Below are positions 19,367-28,776 of a stretch of 64,000 bases of DNA, in pieces (the first letter of the stretch is position 1; every line of letters begins with the position of its first letter). A program made the position numbers and the translations under genes. The DNA comes from Microbacterium lushaniae (GTDB lineage: Bacteria > Actinomycetota > Actinomycetes > Actinomycetales > Microbacteriaceae): NCBI RefSeq assembly GCF_008727775.1, contig NZ_CP044232.1, forward strand, positions 2,480,001 to 2,544,000. Direction: 5' to 3'. A model generated the notes under the pieces. That model worked only from the letters and a program-made list of their open reading frames with translations. It was not told the origin of the DNA and ran no database searches.

Positions 19367-20485
19367 ATGCTCGCCCGAGACTTCCCCGACAACGCACAGC
19401 TCCTGAACCTCATCGAGGCACGCACTCCGGGCAGCGTCAGCCTGGTGATCGGCTCCTCACCGCTGCCCGCCGACCACGACCGGGCCCGGATCGCCCTGCG
19501 CGACGCGATCGACGAAGCCGCCCGACGGCTCGAGGTGCTCGAGCTTCCCCGCGGCGCACGAGCCGCCACCGTGGAACGGCTGCGCGAGGCACTGCAGGAC
19601 GACGAACTGTGGGCGAACCAGTCCCGCGGCATGCTCATCCTCGCCACCGCCGACGAGATGCAGTGGTACCGGCTGCCGTTCGAGGTGAGCGACGACGTGT
19701 CCGTCGGCGATCGCTTCGACCTGCGGATGCTGCTGCGTGCGCGCTCGGACGCCTCATCCGCGTTCGTCCTGCAGCTCTCGCGGGGCCTGGTCCGCCTCAC
19801 CGAGATCGCGTCGGGAACCGACGTGGTCGACCATCCGTTGCACCTCCCCGACGACCACGACCTGATGCTCGAGCACGCCTCCAACGACGGTCGCGCCGAC
19901 CGCGCATCCGCGCAGGGGTCGGACGGCGATCGGCCGGAGCGCGAACGCTTCTGCCGTGCCGTGAATGAGGCCGTGGTCGCCGTCATCCCCCGCGGCGCGC
20001 CCCTGATCCTCGCGGTGACCGATGACTTCCGGCCCGCCTACCGCGCCGAGAACACCCACGCCCTGCTGCTCGAGGACGAGATCCCGGCGCATCCGGAGTC
20101 GCTCGCCGACCAGGAGCTCGCCGACCGCGCCCTGGAGGTGCTCCGCCTCCGGCGCGAGCGCAAGGTGGCGGAGTGGAAGGAGCGGTTCGGCTCACTCCGG
20201 GCCCAGGGGCTCGCGACCTCGCGCGTCTCACAGGTCGCCGCGGCCGCAGCCGCCGCGGCGATCGAGGAGCTGCGGCTGGATCAGGATGCCGAGCGCTCGG
20301 GCACCGTGGACGAGTTCGGCCGCGTGCACGCCGGCGGCGACGGACGGTTCCTCCTGCTCGACCTCGCCGCGGATGTGTTGCGCACCGGCGGAACCGTCAT
20401 CGCCGTCCCACGCGAGGAGCTCACCGACGGCTCGCCGGTCGCGGCGATCCTCCGTTTCCCCGTGCCCTCCCCGACCGGCGGTTAG
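19367..20485 (+). CDS. Bacterial eRF1-like (baeRF family) protein
   Basis: This 372-residue protein has the layout of bacterial archaeo-eRF1-related proteins: an N-terminal alpha/beta domain, a middle segment with FVLQLSRGLVRLTEI (the strand-turn typical of baeRF families), and a C-terminal L7Ae-like segment (DGRFLLLDLAADVLRTGGT). These proteins are related to eukaryotic release factor 1 and Vms1/ANKZF1 and are suspected to act on stalled ribosomes or peptidyl-tRNA. No GGQ motif is visible, so hydrolysis by the classical route is not expected. It is convergent with, and overlaps by 4 bp, the YbaK gene. Confidence 0.7.
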   Translation: MLARDFPDNAQLLNLIEARTPGSVSLVIGSSPLPADHDRARIALRDAIDEAARRLEVLELPRGARAATVERLREALQDDELWANQSRGMLILATADEMQWYRLPFEVSDDVSVGDRFDLRMLLRARSDASSAFVLQLSRGLVRLTEIASGTDVVDHPLHLPDDHDLMLEHASNDGRADRASAQGSDGDRPERERFCRAVNEAVVAVIPRGAPLILAVTDDFRPAYRAENTHALLLEDEIPAHPESLADQELADRALEVLRLRRERKVAEWKERFGSLRAQGLATSRVSQVAAAAAAAAIEELRLDQDAERSGTVDEFGRVHAGGDGRFLLLDLAADVLRTGGTVIAVPREELTDGSPVAAILRFPVPSPTGG

Positions 20486-20958
20486 TCGACCTTCGCCACG
20501 GTCCCCGCGGTCAGGCGCACGAGCTCCTCGAAGGTCAGCGGGAAGATCGTGTGCGGGGTGCCGCCCGCTGCCCACAGCTGCGGGAAGGCGGCGAGCGCCT
20601 CGTCGACGATGGTGGTGAGGGGCTGGGGATGGCCGGTGGGCGCGACGCCGCCGATGGCCTGACCGGTCGCCTGCCTGACCCGCTCGGGGGTGGCGCGGCC
20701 GATCGATCCGCGTCCCAGTCGCGCGGCGAGCGCTGCGGTGTCGACGCGGTGCGCCCCACTGGTCATCACCAGCAGCGGCTCGCCATCGCTGACGAAGACG
20801 AGGCTGTTGGCGATCGCCCCGACATCCACTCCCAGCGCCGCCGCAGCCAGCGCGGCAGTGGACGCCGCATCCGGCAGGACCACGATCTCACCCTCGATGC
20901 CCTCCTCCCGGAGGCGCTCGGCGACCAGGCGGCTGCGGGCGGGAAGATCCACGGTCAT
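20482..20958 (-). CDS. YbaK/EbsC-type aminoacyl-tRNA deacylase
   Basis: This 158-residue YbaK/ProX-like domain protein has IANSLVFVSDGEPLLVMTSG followed by HRVD, RATPERVRQATGQAIGGVAPTGHP, and a C-terminal strand block. The conserved Lys of many YbaK proteins is replaced by Asn in the position before SLVF. These enzymes clear mischarged tRNA (for example Cys- or Ala-tRNA-Pro) in the cytoplasm. Its stop overlaps the stop of the baeRF gene tail to tail. Confidence 0.88.
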   Translation of the reverse strand: MTVDLPARSRLVAERLREEGIEGEIVVLPDAASTAALAAAALGVDVGAIANSLVFVSDGEPLLVMTSGAHRVDTAALAARLGRGSIGRATPERVRQATGQAIGGVAPTGHPQPLTTIVDEALAAFPQLWAAGGTPHTIFPLTFEELVRLTAGTVAKVD

Positions 20959-21042
20959 CCGTCCAGATTACGGGCGGTGTCGGAGGCTCGCGCTACCGTC
21001 GTGCCGCGGGAGTCGCCGAGGACCCCGCGGAAGGAGGAGCTC

Positions 21043-21477
21043 GTGTCCGGAGTCATCGACCCCCGCGAACCCGCCCACGCCAAAGCCCTGCAGCTCCTGC
21101 AGGAGCGTCTCATCGCATGGTTCACGACGGTGGATGCTGCGGGGCGACCGCACGCGGTGCCGGTGTGGTTCTTATGGCACGACGGTCGCGTCGTCGTCTT
21201 CAGCGAGGCCGACACCGTCAAGGTGAAGCACGTGCGCCGAGGCTCGCCCGTGCTGGTGCACCTGGACACCGGCCGGTTCGGAACCGAGGTGGTGATCCTG
21301 CGCGGCACCGCCACGATCTCCGAGCGCGACGCCGCCTCGTGGCTGGCGGAGTTCGGCGAAGGCTACGAGAAGAAGTACGCCGCGGCCATCGCCGACTACG
21401 GAGTGCCGCTGGAGGGCATCGCCGCGACGTTCTCGACGGCCATCGTCTTCACGCCGGAGCGCCTGCAGACGTGGTGA
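21043..21477 (+). CDS. PPOX-class F420-dependent oxidoreductase (Rv3369-like family)
   Basis: This is a 144-residue split-barrel flavin/F420 oxidoreductase of the pyridoxamine-phosphate-oxidase superfamily, with the segments ERLIAWFTTVDAAGRPHAVP and VWFLWHDGRVVVFSEADTVK-HVRRGSPVLVHLDT. The pattern resembles the Mycobacterium Rv3369 (TIGR03667) group. I chose the GTG at 21043 because AAGGAGGA (21031-21038) precedes it; the frame is open far upstream but antisense to YbaK there. The physiological substrate is unknown. Confidence 0.85.
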   Translation: MSGVIDPREPAHAKALQLLQERLIAWFTTVDAAGRPHAVPVWFLWHDGRVVVFSEADTVKVKHVRRGSPVLVHLDTGRFGTEVVILRGTATISERDAASWLAEFGEGYEKKYAAAIADYGVPLEGIAATFSTAIVFTPERLQTW

Positions 21478-21693
21478 TGCGGGAGGCGGGGGTCTCGCTG
21501 TGCGCCATCGGAAGCCACCCACCCCGGCGCATGGGGTGATGACCGTGCACGCGCGCCCACGCAGAGTGTCGATGCGCGCGCGCACCGCCCCCTCCCCTTC
21601 GCGGCGACGCCCGGGCACAATGGATGCGGATGCCGCACACCCGCAGCATCCGATCGCCCACGGCCCACGAGGCCCGCCGGAAGAGGATCGACG

Positions 21694-22770
21694 ATGACTC
21701 CCGTTCTGCCCCTGCCCGATTTCACCCACGAGCGCGTGGAGGTGAGGACCGGCGAGCGCAGCGGACTGTTCCTCGCCGTCGCCTTACACTCCTCGGCGCT
21801 CGGACCCGCCCTCGGCGGCGCACGCGTGTGGACGTATCCGCATTGGAGCGATGCGCTGGGCGACGTGCTGCGCCTGTCCGCCGCCATGACCCTCAAGAAC
21901 GCCGCGGCGGGCCTGGACGCCGGTGGCGGCAAGGCGGTCATCGGTCTTCCCGAAGGAACCGTGCTCGACGCCGAACGTCGGCGCGCGGCGTTCCTCGATC
22001 TCGGCGACGCCGTGGAGTCGCTCGGCGGTCTGTACCGCACCGCCGAAGACGTCGGCTCCACGGCCGAGGACATGCTCGTCGTGCGCGAGCGCACGACGTC
22101 GGTGGTGGGGCTCCCGGATGCTGCCGGCGGCTCTGGCGAACCGGCCGGTCCGACCAGCGTCGGCGTCTACGAGGCACTGCGGGCCACTCTCGAGCGCGTG
22201 ACCGGTTCGCCGGAGGTGGCCGGCCGGCGGATCACGATCTCCGGGCTCGGCCAGGTGGGCGGGCGCCTCGCCGTGCGCCTGTCGGCGGAGGGCGCGGTGC
22301 TGCACGTCACCGACGTCAACCCGGCCAAGCGTCAGCTCGCGGCAGAGCTGGGCGCGACGTGGGTGTCCCCCGGCGAAGAGCATCTCGTCGCCGCCGACGC
22401 GTTCGTCCCCGCCGGCATCGGCGGGGTGCTCACCGACGAGGTCATCGACGCGCTGCACGCGCGGGCGGTGTGCGGTCCGGCGAACAATCCGCTGGCCGAC
22501 CGTTCGGGTGCCGACCGGCTCGCCGCCCGCGGCATCCTGTACGCCCCCGACTTCGTCGCCAACGCCGGCGGGGTGATCTACCTCGACGCGACCGACAAGC
22601 ACGTGGGCGATCGTGCCGGGACCATGGCCCGGGTCGCGGCGATCGGCGACACCGTGCGCCGCGTGTTCGACGAGGCAGCTGCGCGAGAGGTCACCCCGCT
22701 CGCCGCCGCGGAAGCCCTTGCGGCGGAACGGCTGAGCGCCGGAGCGTCCCGCAGCGCGCTCGTCGGCTGA
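21694..22770 (+). CDS. Glu/Leu/Phe/Val dehydrogenase family enzyme
   Basis: This 358-residue NAD-dependent amino-acid dehydrogenase probably acts on branched-chain or aromatic amino acids (valine or leucine dehydrogenase-like). The catalytic domain contains ALGGARVW and MTLKNAAAGLDAGGGKAVI with the active-site lysines. The Rossmann domain has ISGLGQVGGRLAVRLSAEG and the late segment PDFVANAGGVIYL. It deaminates an amino acid to its 2-oxo acid or runs the reverse reaction. It is a single gene preceded by GAAGAGGATCGACG. Confidence 0.9.
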   Translation: MTPVLPLPDFTHERVEVRTGERSGLFLAVALHSSALGPALGGARVWTYPHWSDALGDVLRLSAAMTLKNAAAGLDAGGGKAVIGLPEGTVLDAERRRAAFLDLGDAVESLGGLYRTAEDVGSTAEDMLVVRERTTSVVGLPDAAGGSGEPAGPTSVGVYEALRATLERVTGSPEVAGRRITISGLGQVGGRLAVRLSAEGAVLHVTDVNPAKRQLAAELGATWVSPGEEHLVAADAFVPAGIGGVLTDEVIDALHARAVCGPANNPLADRSGADRLAARGILYAPDFVANAGGVIYLDATDKHVGDRAGTMARVAAIGDTVRRVFDEAAAREVTPLAAAEALAAERLSAGASRSALVG

Positions 22771-22812
22771 CGGTCCCGGGCGGCCGGCCCGGGCGGCCGG
22801 CCCGGGCGGGCG
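22770..22812. repeat. Short GGGCGGCCGGCCC tandem repeat
   Basis: About two and a half copies of the 13-bp self-complementary unit lie between the convergent dehydrogenase and acetolactate decarboxylase genes. They can fold into strong hairpins and may terminate transcription from both sides. Confidence 0.6.
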
Positions 22813-22839
22813 AGACCGGGCCCGCCGCGTGGGGCCGCG

Positions 22840-23580
22840 TCACGCTTTGCGCGCGGCGCCGCCCTCCATTGCCACGATGCGGTGGTCCTGGTCGTGGCTG
22901 AGTGGCGTGCGAAGGAACACGTCGTCCGTGGGCAGTCGCAGGTCGAATCGTCGATAGGCCGCCACCCGGAGGCTTCCCTTGGCCAGGGTCGACTCGAGGA
23001 CGTGGCCGCCGGCGAGACGGTCGTCGGAGAGGAAATGCAGGTGCAGGCCGGCGACGGCGATGCCCTGGTAGATGGCCGGTGCCCAGAACCCCAGGAGGGT
23101 GCCGGCGCATTCTTCGAGCACCGTCTCGACCTGGTCGCGGGTCGCCTCCGCCAGCGACGGGAACGGGCTCCTACCGCGCCGCGGCACGCGGACGCGGACA
23201 GCGGCGAAGACGCCGTCGATGCGCACGGCGTGGAACAGATTGCGGCTGACGAGGTGCTCTTCGATCGCCGCGGTGAGAGCCGCCAGGTCGGTTCCGCTCA
23301 CGTCGACGGGCGCCACCTCCGGGAAGCGGCACACCTCGAAGAACGGGAGCGTCTCGGAGTCGTCCATGGCGCGTGGGGGCGCCTCGTCCGTGCACTCGAC
23401 GAGGTCGCCGTCGAGGAGGACCACCTCGCCACCCAGTCCGTCGCAGCATCCGATGCCGAAGTCACCCAGCTCTCGTGCCTGCGGGGCGGGGAGTCCGGTG
23501 GTGTACGCCGCGGCCAGGAGCGCATCCAGCACGGCGTACTGGATGATCGCGTCGGAGGACATCGGGGTATCGGAGCTCAT
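22840..23580 (-). CDS. budA: Acetolactate decarboxylase
   Basis: This protein of about 246 residues matches alpha-acetolactate decarboxylase (BudA/AlsD), which converts 2-acetolactate to acetoin. It has IIQYAVLDALLAAAY at the start, GDFGIGCCDGLGGEVVLLDG, NLFHAVRIDGVFAAVRVR, LLGFWAPAIYQGIAVAGLHL and HFLSDDRLAGGHVLE, where the three zinc-binding histidines and the catalytic Glu/Arg region lie. I take the ATG at 23580; a longer start at 23610 would add ten residues. Acetolactate synthase is not in the window. Confidence 0.88.
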   Translation of the reverse strand: MSSDTPMSSDAIIQYAVLDALLAAAYTTGLPAPQARELGDFGIGCCDGLGGEVVLLDGDLVECTDEAPPRAMDDSETLPFFEVCRFPEVAPVDVSGTDLAALTAAIEEHLVSRNLFHAVRIDGVFAAVRVRVPRRGRSPFPSLAEATRDQVETVLEECAGTLLGFWAPAIYQGIAVAGLHLHFLSDDRLAGGHVLESTLAKGSLRVAAYRRFDLRLPTDDVFLRTPLSHDQDHRIVAMEGGAARKA

Positions 23581-23674
23581 GCGACCGAGGCTACCCCTGG
23601 GGCTCGTCACGGGGCAGGAGGCCCGGTGCCGGTGCGCTGGGGAGGCGCCGGCGCTCGTGGGGTGACGTCCGGGC

Positions 23675-24400
23675 TCACGCGTGCGTGCGCGGCGGGTTCG
23701 TCACTGTCGGGAGCTCGCGCGCGGACTCGCCGGGATGCGCCCACCGGACGCCGTTGGCGAGCACGCGCCGGATCTGCGGGTGATGGTAGACGGGGTACTC
23801 CTGGTCGCCCGGAGAGAAGTAGAAGACGCGTCCGCGGCCGCGCCGGTAGGTCATACCGGAGCGGAAGACCTCGCCGCCGGCGAACGACGACACGAACACC
23901 AGCTCGTCGGGTGCGGGCACGTCGAAGAATTCGCCGTACATCTCCTGCCGGTCGATCCGCAAGGGCTGTTCAATCCCCGCCGCGATCGGGTGGCCGGGCG
24001 CGACCGTCCAGACCAGTTCCTGCTCGCCGTCGTTGCGCCACGCCAGGGAGCACGTGGTTCCCATGAGCCGGATGAAGATCTTCGAGAAGTGCGCAGAGTG
24101 GAGCACGAGGATCCCCATGCCCGAGAGCACGTGGCGGTGGACGCGCTCGACGACGGCGTCGTCCACCCCGTCGTGGGCCATGTGCCCCCACCACAGCAGC
24201 ACGTCCGTCGCCGCCAGCACCTCCTCAGACAAGCCGTGCTCGGGATCGCGCAGCGTGGCCGTGCGCACCTCGACCTCGTCGCCGAGGTGCTCGCGGAGCC
24301 CGTCGGCGATGACGGCGTGCATGCCGTCGGGGTAGATCGCCTGCACCGACGCGTCCATGCGCTCGTGCTCGCCCTCGTTCCACACGAGCACCCGGATCAT
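23675..24400 (-). CDS. ThuA-domain (trehalose-utilization-like) protein
   Basis: This 241-residue ThuA family protein has a class I glutamine-amidotransferase-like fold. It has [20 protein letters not shown] at the start, [28 protein letters not shown] at the nucleophile-elbow position (Ser instead of Cys) and a late [16 protein letters not shown]. ThuA proteins are linked to sugar oxidation pathways in rhizobia and actinobacteria; the reaction is not settled. Its ATG overlaps the stop of the upstream dehydrogenase (4 bp), so the two are coupled. Confidence 0.88.
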   Translation of the reverse strand: MIRVLVWNEGEHERMDASVQAIYPDGMHAVIADGLREHLGDEVEVRTATLRDPEHGLSEEVLAATDVLLWWGHMAHDGVDDAVVERVHRHVLSGMGILVLHSAHFSKIFIRLMGTTCSLAWRNDGEQELVWTVAPGHPIAAGIEQPLRIDRQEMYGEFFDVPAPDELVFVSSFAGGEVFRSGMTYRRGRGRVFYFSPGDQEYPVYHHPQIRRVLANGVRWAHPGESARELPTVTNPPRTHA

Positions 24401-25521
24401 CGCGCCACCTCCGCCTCGACGTCTTCGACCGCGACTTCGCGGCCCTCCGCGGCGGAGCGATAGCACGCGTCGATGATCGCGGCTCGCCGCGCCGCGATGC
24501 TCCCATCGCTGGCCGCCCACAGCGCCGGGGTCCGGATGGTGCGGACGAACTCGTCCACGACGCCCTGGTGTCCCGCCGGCACACCTCCCGGCAGCACGCG
24601 ATCGGCGACCGCTTCGGTCGTCCCGGCGTACAGGGGGACGTCGGTCGCGGGCGCGTAGTCGACGACCCGCAGTTCGGCACCGCCTTCCGTGCCGTACACG
24701 ACGAAGCCGAACTCGTCGCCCTCGGGCCGGTAGGAGGCCCAGCTGGTGTCGAGGGCGACGGATGCACCGCCCTCCAGCCGCAGCAGGACGGTGGCGAAAT
24801 CCTCCACGTCGAACGCGGAACCGGTGAACTGCTTGCCGCCGGTGGCGGCATCCGGGCCGCCGAGGCCGCGCGGGCCGAACTCGGCATGCGTCACCGCCGA
24901 CGCCGACAGCACCCGCGGCTCCCCCATGAGGTCGAGAACGGCGTCGATCATGTGCACACCGATGTCCACGAGCGGACCGCCGCCGGCCAGCTCTCGGCTG
25001 GTGAACCAGCTCCCCAGCGCCGGGATGCCCGAGCGGCGCAGCCACGAGGCGCGCACATGGTAGATGCGGCCGAGGGCGCCCGAGGCCACCTCCGCGGCGA
25101 GCGCGCGCACGTCGCCGCGCTGACGGTGGTTGAACGCGACCTGCAGCACGCGGCCGGCCGTCCGCGCCGCCGAGACCATCTCCGCCGCCTCCGCCGCCGA
25201 GCGGGCGATGGGCTTCTCCGAGAGCACATGGATGCCGCGCTGCAGCGCCGCGATCGCGATGGGGGCGTGCAGGAACGTCGGCACCGCCACGCTCACCGCA
25301 TCCAGCGGCGTGCTCGAGAACAGCTCCTGCCAGTCGGCGACGGCCACCGGGATGCCGAACTTCTCGGCGAGTTCGGCGCGCGGTGCGTCCTCGAGCCCGG
25401 CGATCGCCACCAGATCGACGTCGGGATTCGCCGCGTACGCCGCGATGTGCTGCTGGCCGGCCCAGCCGAGGCCGACGACGGCGACGCGCAGCGGAGCGGA
25501 GGCAGAGGATGTGGGTGTCAT
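24397..25521 (-). CDS. Gfo/Idh/MocA family sugar oxidoreductase
   Basis: This 374-residue NAD(P)-dependent sugar oxidoreductase has an N-terminal Rossmann fold ([17 protein letters not shown]), the family motif EKPIA ([15 protein letters not shown]) near residue 100, and the C-terminal alpha/beta domain with [20 protein letters not shown], where the Asp-x-x-x-His pair is catalytic. It is the middle gene of ROK-Gfo-ThuA, overlapping both neighbours by 4 bp. It probably oxidises a sugar or sugar derivative to a keto form. Confidence 0.92.
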   Translation of the reverse strand: MTPTSSASAPLRVAVVGLGWAGQQHIAAYAANPDVDLVAIAGLEDAPRAELAEKFGIPVAVADWQELFSSTPLDAVSVAVPTFLHAPIAIAALQRGIHVLSEKPIARSAAEAAEMVSAARTAGRVLQVAFNHRQRGDVRALAAEVASGALGRIYHVRASWLRRSGIPALGSWFTSRELAGGGPLVDIGVHMIDAVLDLMGEPRVLSASAVTHAEFGPRGLGGPDAATGGKQFTGSAFDVEDFATVLLRLEGGASVALDTSWASYRPEGDEFGFVVYGTEGGAELRVVDYAPATDVPLYAGTTEAVADRVLPGGVPAGHQGVVDEFVRTIRTPALWAASDGSIAARRAAIIDACYRSAAEGREVAVEDVEAEVAR

Positions 25522-26732
25522 GCGGATTCTCCTGGGGGGACGCTCGGATGGATGAGGCGATGGATGCTGTCGGGGGCGAGCACGGCGCGGGACGCGAGGA
25601 TCGCCGCCCCGCGGGCGCCGGCGTTCTCATCGGCACGCGCGGGAACGATCTGCAGGTTGCGCGAGGCGAGGGGCGTGGAACTGCCGTAGACGACCTCCCG
25701 CACGCCGGCGATAAGGTGCTCGCCGGCGCGCGCGATGGTCCCCCCGATCACGATGACGGAGGGGCCGAGCAGCGTCACGACCGTGGCGAGCACCGCGCCC
25801 AGTTCCCGGCCGGCCTGGCGTACGGCGTCGATGGCGGTACGGTCGCCCGCGAGCACGAGGGCGACGACATCGCGCGCCGAGTGCGCGGGGGTGCCCGCCG
25901 CGCGCAGCGCCGTGGCCAGCGCCGCGCCGCTGGCGACGTCCTCGAGCTCGCGGCGCTCGCCGGCGGGACGCACGTCGCCCGGCGACCACGGCACGACGAC
26001 GTGGCCGAGGTCTCCCGCCGATCCGCGGGCACCGTGCTGGAGCAGCCCGCCGGCGATGATCCCCGCCCCCACTCCGGTGGACACCTTGACGTAGACGAGG
26101 TCGTCGACATCGGGCCAAGACGCGGCATGCTCGCCGAGAGCGAGCACGTTGACGTCGTTGTCCACCAGCACGACGCCCGGGATGCGCTCCGCGATCAGCG
26201 CGGGGACGTCGGCGTCGTGCCACCCGGGCATGATGGGCGGATGCTGCGGGCGACCCAGCGCGTGGTCGACGGGGCCGGGAAGCCCCACGCCCACGGCCGC
26301 GACATCCCGCACCGTCAACGACAGGCCGGCGAGAAGGGTCTCCGCCATCTCGGCCACGGCGCCGAGGACCGCGGCCGGGCCGCGGGCGATCTCCATCGGC
26401 ACGGTGCGGGCCGCGAGGATCTCCTCTGCGAGATCGCAGACGGCCACCGTGGCGTGAGTGGCACCGAGATCCACCCCCAGCACCACGCGGGCTCGCGGGT
26501 TGAATGCGACGCGCGTGGCGGGTCGCCCGCCCGACGACCCGGCGGACGCGGCGGGCACGACCAGACCGGCGGCGACGAGTGCGTCCACGCGTGCTGCGAC
26601 CGTCGAGCGCGACAGGCCCGTGAGCGCACCGACCTCGGCCCGGGTGCGCGGGAGGCCGTCCAGCAGCACCTCCAGCACGTCGCCCGGGCCCGGCCCGGCC
26701 GCGCGGGTGCGCCTCATCGGATCCTGCGTCAC
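25518..26732 (-). CDS. ROK-family transcriptional regulator
   Basis: This 404-residue protein has an N-terminal winged helix ([20 protein letters not shown], residues about 37-56) joined to a ROK sugar-kinase fold ([36 protein letters not shown]). The usual ROK zinc motif CxCGxxGCxE is missing: the site reads [19 protein letters not shown]. It is first in the minus-strand operon and divergent from the isomerase gene, so it most likely controls both arms in response to a sugar. Translation starts with GTG 26732 close behind a possible -10 (TTTACT), so the transcript may be leaderless. Confidence 0.9.
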   Translation of the reverse strand: MTQDPMRRTRAAGPGPGDVLEVLLDGLPRTRAEVGALTGLSRSTVAARVDALVAAGLVVPAASAGSSGGRPATRVAFNPRARVVLGVDLGATHATVAVCDLAEEILAARTVPMEIARGPAAVLGAVAEMAETLLAGLSLTVRDVAAVGVGLPGPVDHALGRPQHPPIMPGWHDADVPALIAERIPGVVLVDNDVNVLALGEHAASWPDVDDLVYVKVSTGVGAGIIAGGLLQHGARGSAGDLGHVVVPWSPGDVRPAGERRELEDVASGAALATALRAAGTPAHSARDVVALVLAGDRTAIDAVRQAGRELGAVLATVVTLLGPSVIVIGGTIARAGEHLIAGVREVVYGSSTPLASRNLQIVPARADENAGARGAAILASRAVLAPDSIHRLIHPSVPPGESA

Positions 26733-26754
26733 GTTTTGAGTAAAGCACAGCCCT

Positions 26755-26783
26755 CTTCTGCATCAGACGGACGAAACTTCTGC
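26755..26783. promoter_or_regulatory. Direct CTTCTGC repeats in the divergent ROK/isomerase promoter region
   Basis: CTTCTGC occurs at 26755-26761 and 26777-26783, 22 bp apart (two helical turns), in the 125-bp space between the divergent genes. A TTGACG (-35-like) for the plus-strand gene starts at 26784. They could be binding sites for the ROK regulator; this rests on position only. Confidence 0.3.
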
Positions 26784-26857
26784 TTGACGGGCAACGGAAG
26801 TGTGGTCAGGCTGAGCACCGGCGCATGCGCCCGCGATCCGACGACGAAGGAGTTCCG

Positions 26858-27625
26858 ATGTCGACGTACGCCCCCTCGGTTCAGCTGTACACCGTTCGCG
26901 AGGCCCTCGCCTCCGATCTGCCCGGCACGCTCGATTCCCTCGCCGCTCTGGGATTCACGCAGGTGGAGCCATTCGGCCTCCCCGACATGATCGACCGGCT
27001 CGCCCCCGAACTGGAACGCCTCGGGCTGTCGGCCCCCACGACGCACGCCGGCTTCGTCGACGCCGACGCCGCCGGACGGGCGCGCGTGTTCGATGCGGCC
27101 GAGCGGATCGGCGTGCGCACGGTGATCGACCCGTTCATCGCACCCGAACGCTGGCAGACGGCGGACGACATCCGCATGGTCGCCGAGCGCCTGGCCACCG
27201 CCGCCGGTGAGGCCGCCGGGCGCGGGCTGCGCGTGGGTTACCACAACCACGACCACGAGCTCGCGGCCACGATCGACGGCATGCCGGCGCTGGAGTTCTT
27301 CGCCGGCATCCTGGACGAGCGAGTGGTCCTGGAAGTCGACACGTACTGGGCGCTCGTGGGCGGGGTCGACCCGGTGGCGCTCCTGCAGCGGCTCGGCGAG
27401 CGCGTCGTCGCGATCCACGTCAAAGACGGCCCCGTGCCGGGGGATGTGGCGGATCAGACCCCGCTCGGGCAGGGCGCGGTGCCGATCCGGGAGGTCCTCG
27501 CCGCCGCGCCCGACGCCCTCCGCGTCCTGGAACTGGACGAATCGCGCATTCCGCCGATGGAGGCACTGGCCGAGAGCCTGCGGTTCCTGCGCACGCTGGA
27601 ATCCGACGGGGAGTCGGGCCGATGA
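26858..27625 (+). CDS. Sugar phosphate isomerase/epimerase-like TIM-barrel protein
   Basis: This is a 255-residue xylose-isomerase-like TIM barrel. Metal-binding residues typical of the fold are seen in YHNHDHEL, VVLEVDTYWA, VVAIHVKDG and LRVLELDES. Members isomerise or dehydrate keto-sugars. The ATG at 26858 follows GAAGGAG at 26846-26852. It is coupled to the following Gfo/Idh gene (ATGA overlap), so a pathway of sugar oxidation and isomerisation or dehydration is likely. Confidence 0.88.
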   Translation: MSTYAPSVQLYTVREALASDLPGTLDSLAALGFTQVEPFGLPDMIDRLAPELERLGLSAPTTHAGFVDADAAGRARVFDAAERIGVRTVIDPFIAPERWQTADDIRMVAERLATAAGEAAGRGLRVGYHNHDHELAATIDGMPALEFFAGILDERVVLEVDTYWALVGGVDPVALLQRLGERVVAIHVKDGPVPGDVADQTPLGQGAVPIREVLAAAPDALRVLELDESRIPPMEALAESLRFLRTLESDGESGR

Positions 27626-28722
27626 CCGCCCGGACGGGGCGCGTGGGAGTCGGGGTGATCGGCGCGGGCGTCATCAGCGACCAGTACCTGGGCAACCTGA
27701 CCCGCTTCCCCGACGTCGAGGTGCGCGCCGTCGCCGACCTGGACGTCGCGCGCGCCGCAGCGAAGGCGCAGCAGTACGGCGTCGCGAACGCGGGGACAGT
27801 GGACGAGCTGCTGGCCGACGATGGGATCGAGATCGTGGTGAACCTCACGATCCCCGCCGCCCACGTCGAAGTCGCCGAGCGCGTGCTGGCCGCCGGGCGC
27901 CACGTGTGGACGGAGAAGCCGCTGGCCCTCGACCGCACCGCTGCCGCAGGGGTCGTCACCGCCGGCGAAGCGGCCGGCCTGCGTGTGGCCAGCGCACCCG
28001 ACACCTTCCTGGGCGCGGGCATCCAGTCGGCCCTGCGCCGCATGCGGGCCGGTGAGCTGGGCGATGTGCACAGCGCGCTCACGCTCATGCAGTCGCCGGG
28101 CCCGGAGTCGTGGCATCCGAACCCCGACTTCCTGTTCCAGGCGGGAGCGGGCCCGCTGTTCGACATCGGGCCCTACTACCTCACCGCGCTCGTACAGTTC
28201 TTCGGGCCGATCGTGCGCGTGCAGGCGGTCGCGACGACGGCGCGTCAGGAGCGCGTCATCGGATCCGGCCCGCGCGCGGGCGAGCGTTTCGCCGTCACCG
28301 TGCCCACCCACGTCTCGGCGCTGTACGAGTTCGCCGGCGGCGCGACGGCGTCGAGCATCTTCAGCTTCGACACGCGGCAGGGCCGCACGCTGTTCGAGCT
28401 GTCGTCGTCGGATGCGACCCTCGCGATCCCCGACCCGAACATGTTCGAGGGCGACCTCACGATCGTGCGCGAGGACGCCACCGACACCGTCCCGGCGGAG
28501 GGCGCCACCGCCGGGCGCGGCATGGGCGTGGTCGAGCTCGCCCGCGCCATCCGAGCAGGCCGCCCCGAGCGCGCATCCGGGCGGCTGGCCCTGCACGTGG
28601 TCGACGTGATGCAGACGACGATCGAGGCTGCCACCACGGGAACCGCGCTCGGGGTGCACACCACCGTGGCCGCCCCTCCCCCGCTCGAAGCGGACTGGGA
28701 CCCGTTCGCCCGCACTCTGTGA
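27622..28722 (+). CDS. Gfo/Idh/MocA family sugar oxidoreductase
   Basis: This 366-residue second member of the family in the locus has a Rossmann start VGVGVIGAGVISDQYLGNL, the EKP motif (HVWTEKPLALDRTAA), and AGAGPLFDIGPYYLTALVQF in place of the usual GGG-x-x-x-D-x-x-x-H segment. Tyr occupies the position usually taken by the catalytic His, as in some 1,5-anhydrofructose and scyllo-inositol enzymes. It overlaps the isomerase by 4 bp and precedes the GAPDH gene by 54 bp. Confidence 0.92.
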   Translation: MTARTGRVGVGVIGAGVISDQYLGNLTRFPDVEVRAVADLDVARAAAKAQQYGVANAGTVDELLADDGIEIVVNLTIPAAHVEVAERVLAAGRHVWTEKPLALDRTAAAGVVTAGEAAGLRVASAPDTFLGAGIQSALRRMRAGELGDVHSALTLMQSPGPESWHPNPDFLFQAGAGPLFDIGPYYLTALVQFFGPIVRVQAVATTARQERVIGSGPRAGERFAVTVPTHVSALYEFAGGATASSIFSFDTRQGRTLFELSSSDATLAIPDPNMFEGDLTIVREDATDTVPAEGATAGRGMGVVELARAIRAGRPERASGRLALHVVDVMQTTIEAATTGTALGVHTTVAAPPPLEADWDPFARTL

Positions 28723-28776
28723 CGCAGGGCGCCTGCGTCCTGGCAGCTCCACCTCGACAGGAAGGAAGTGACGATC

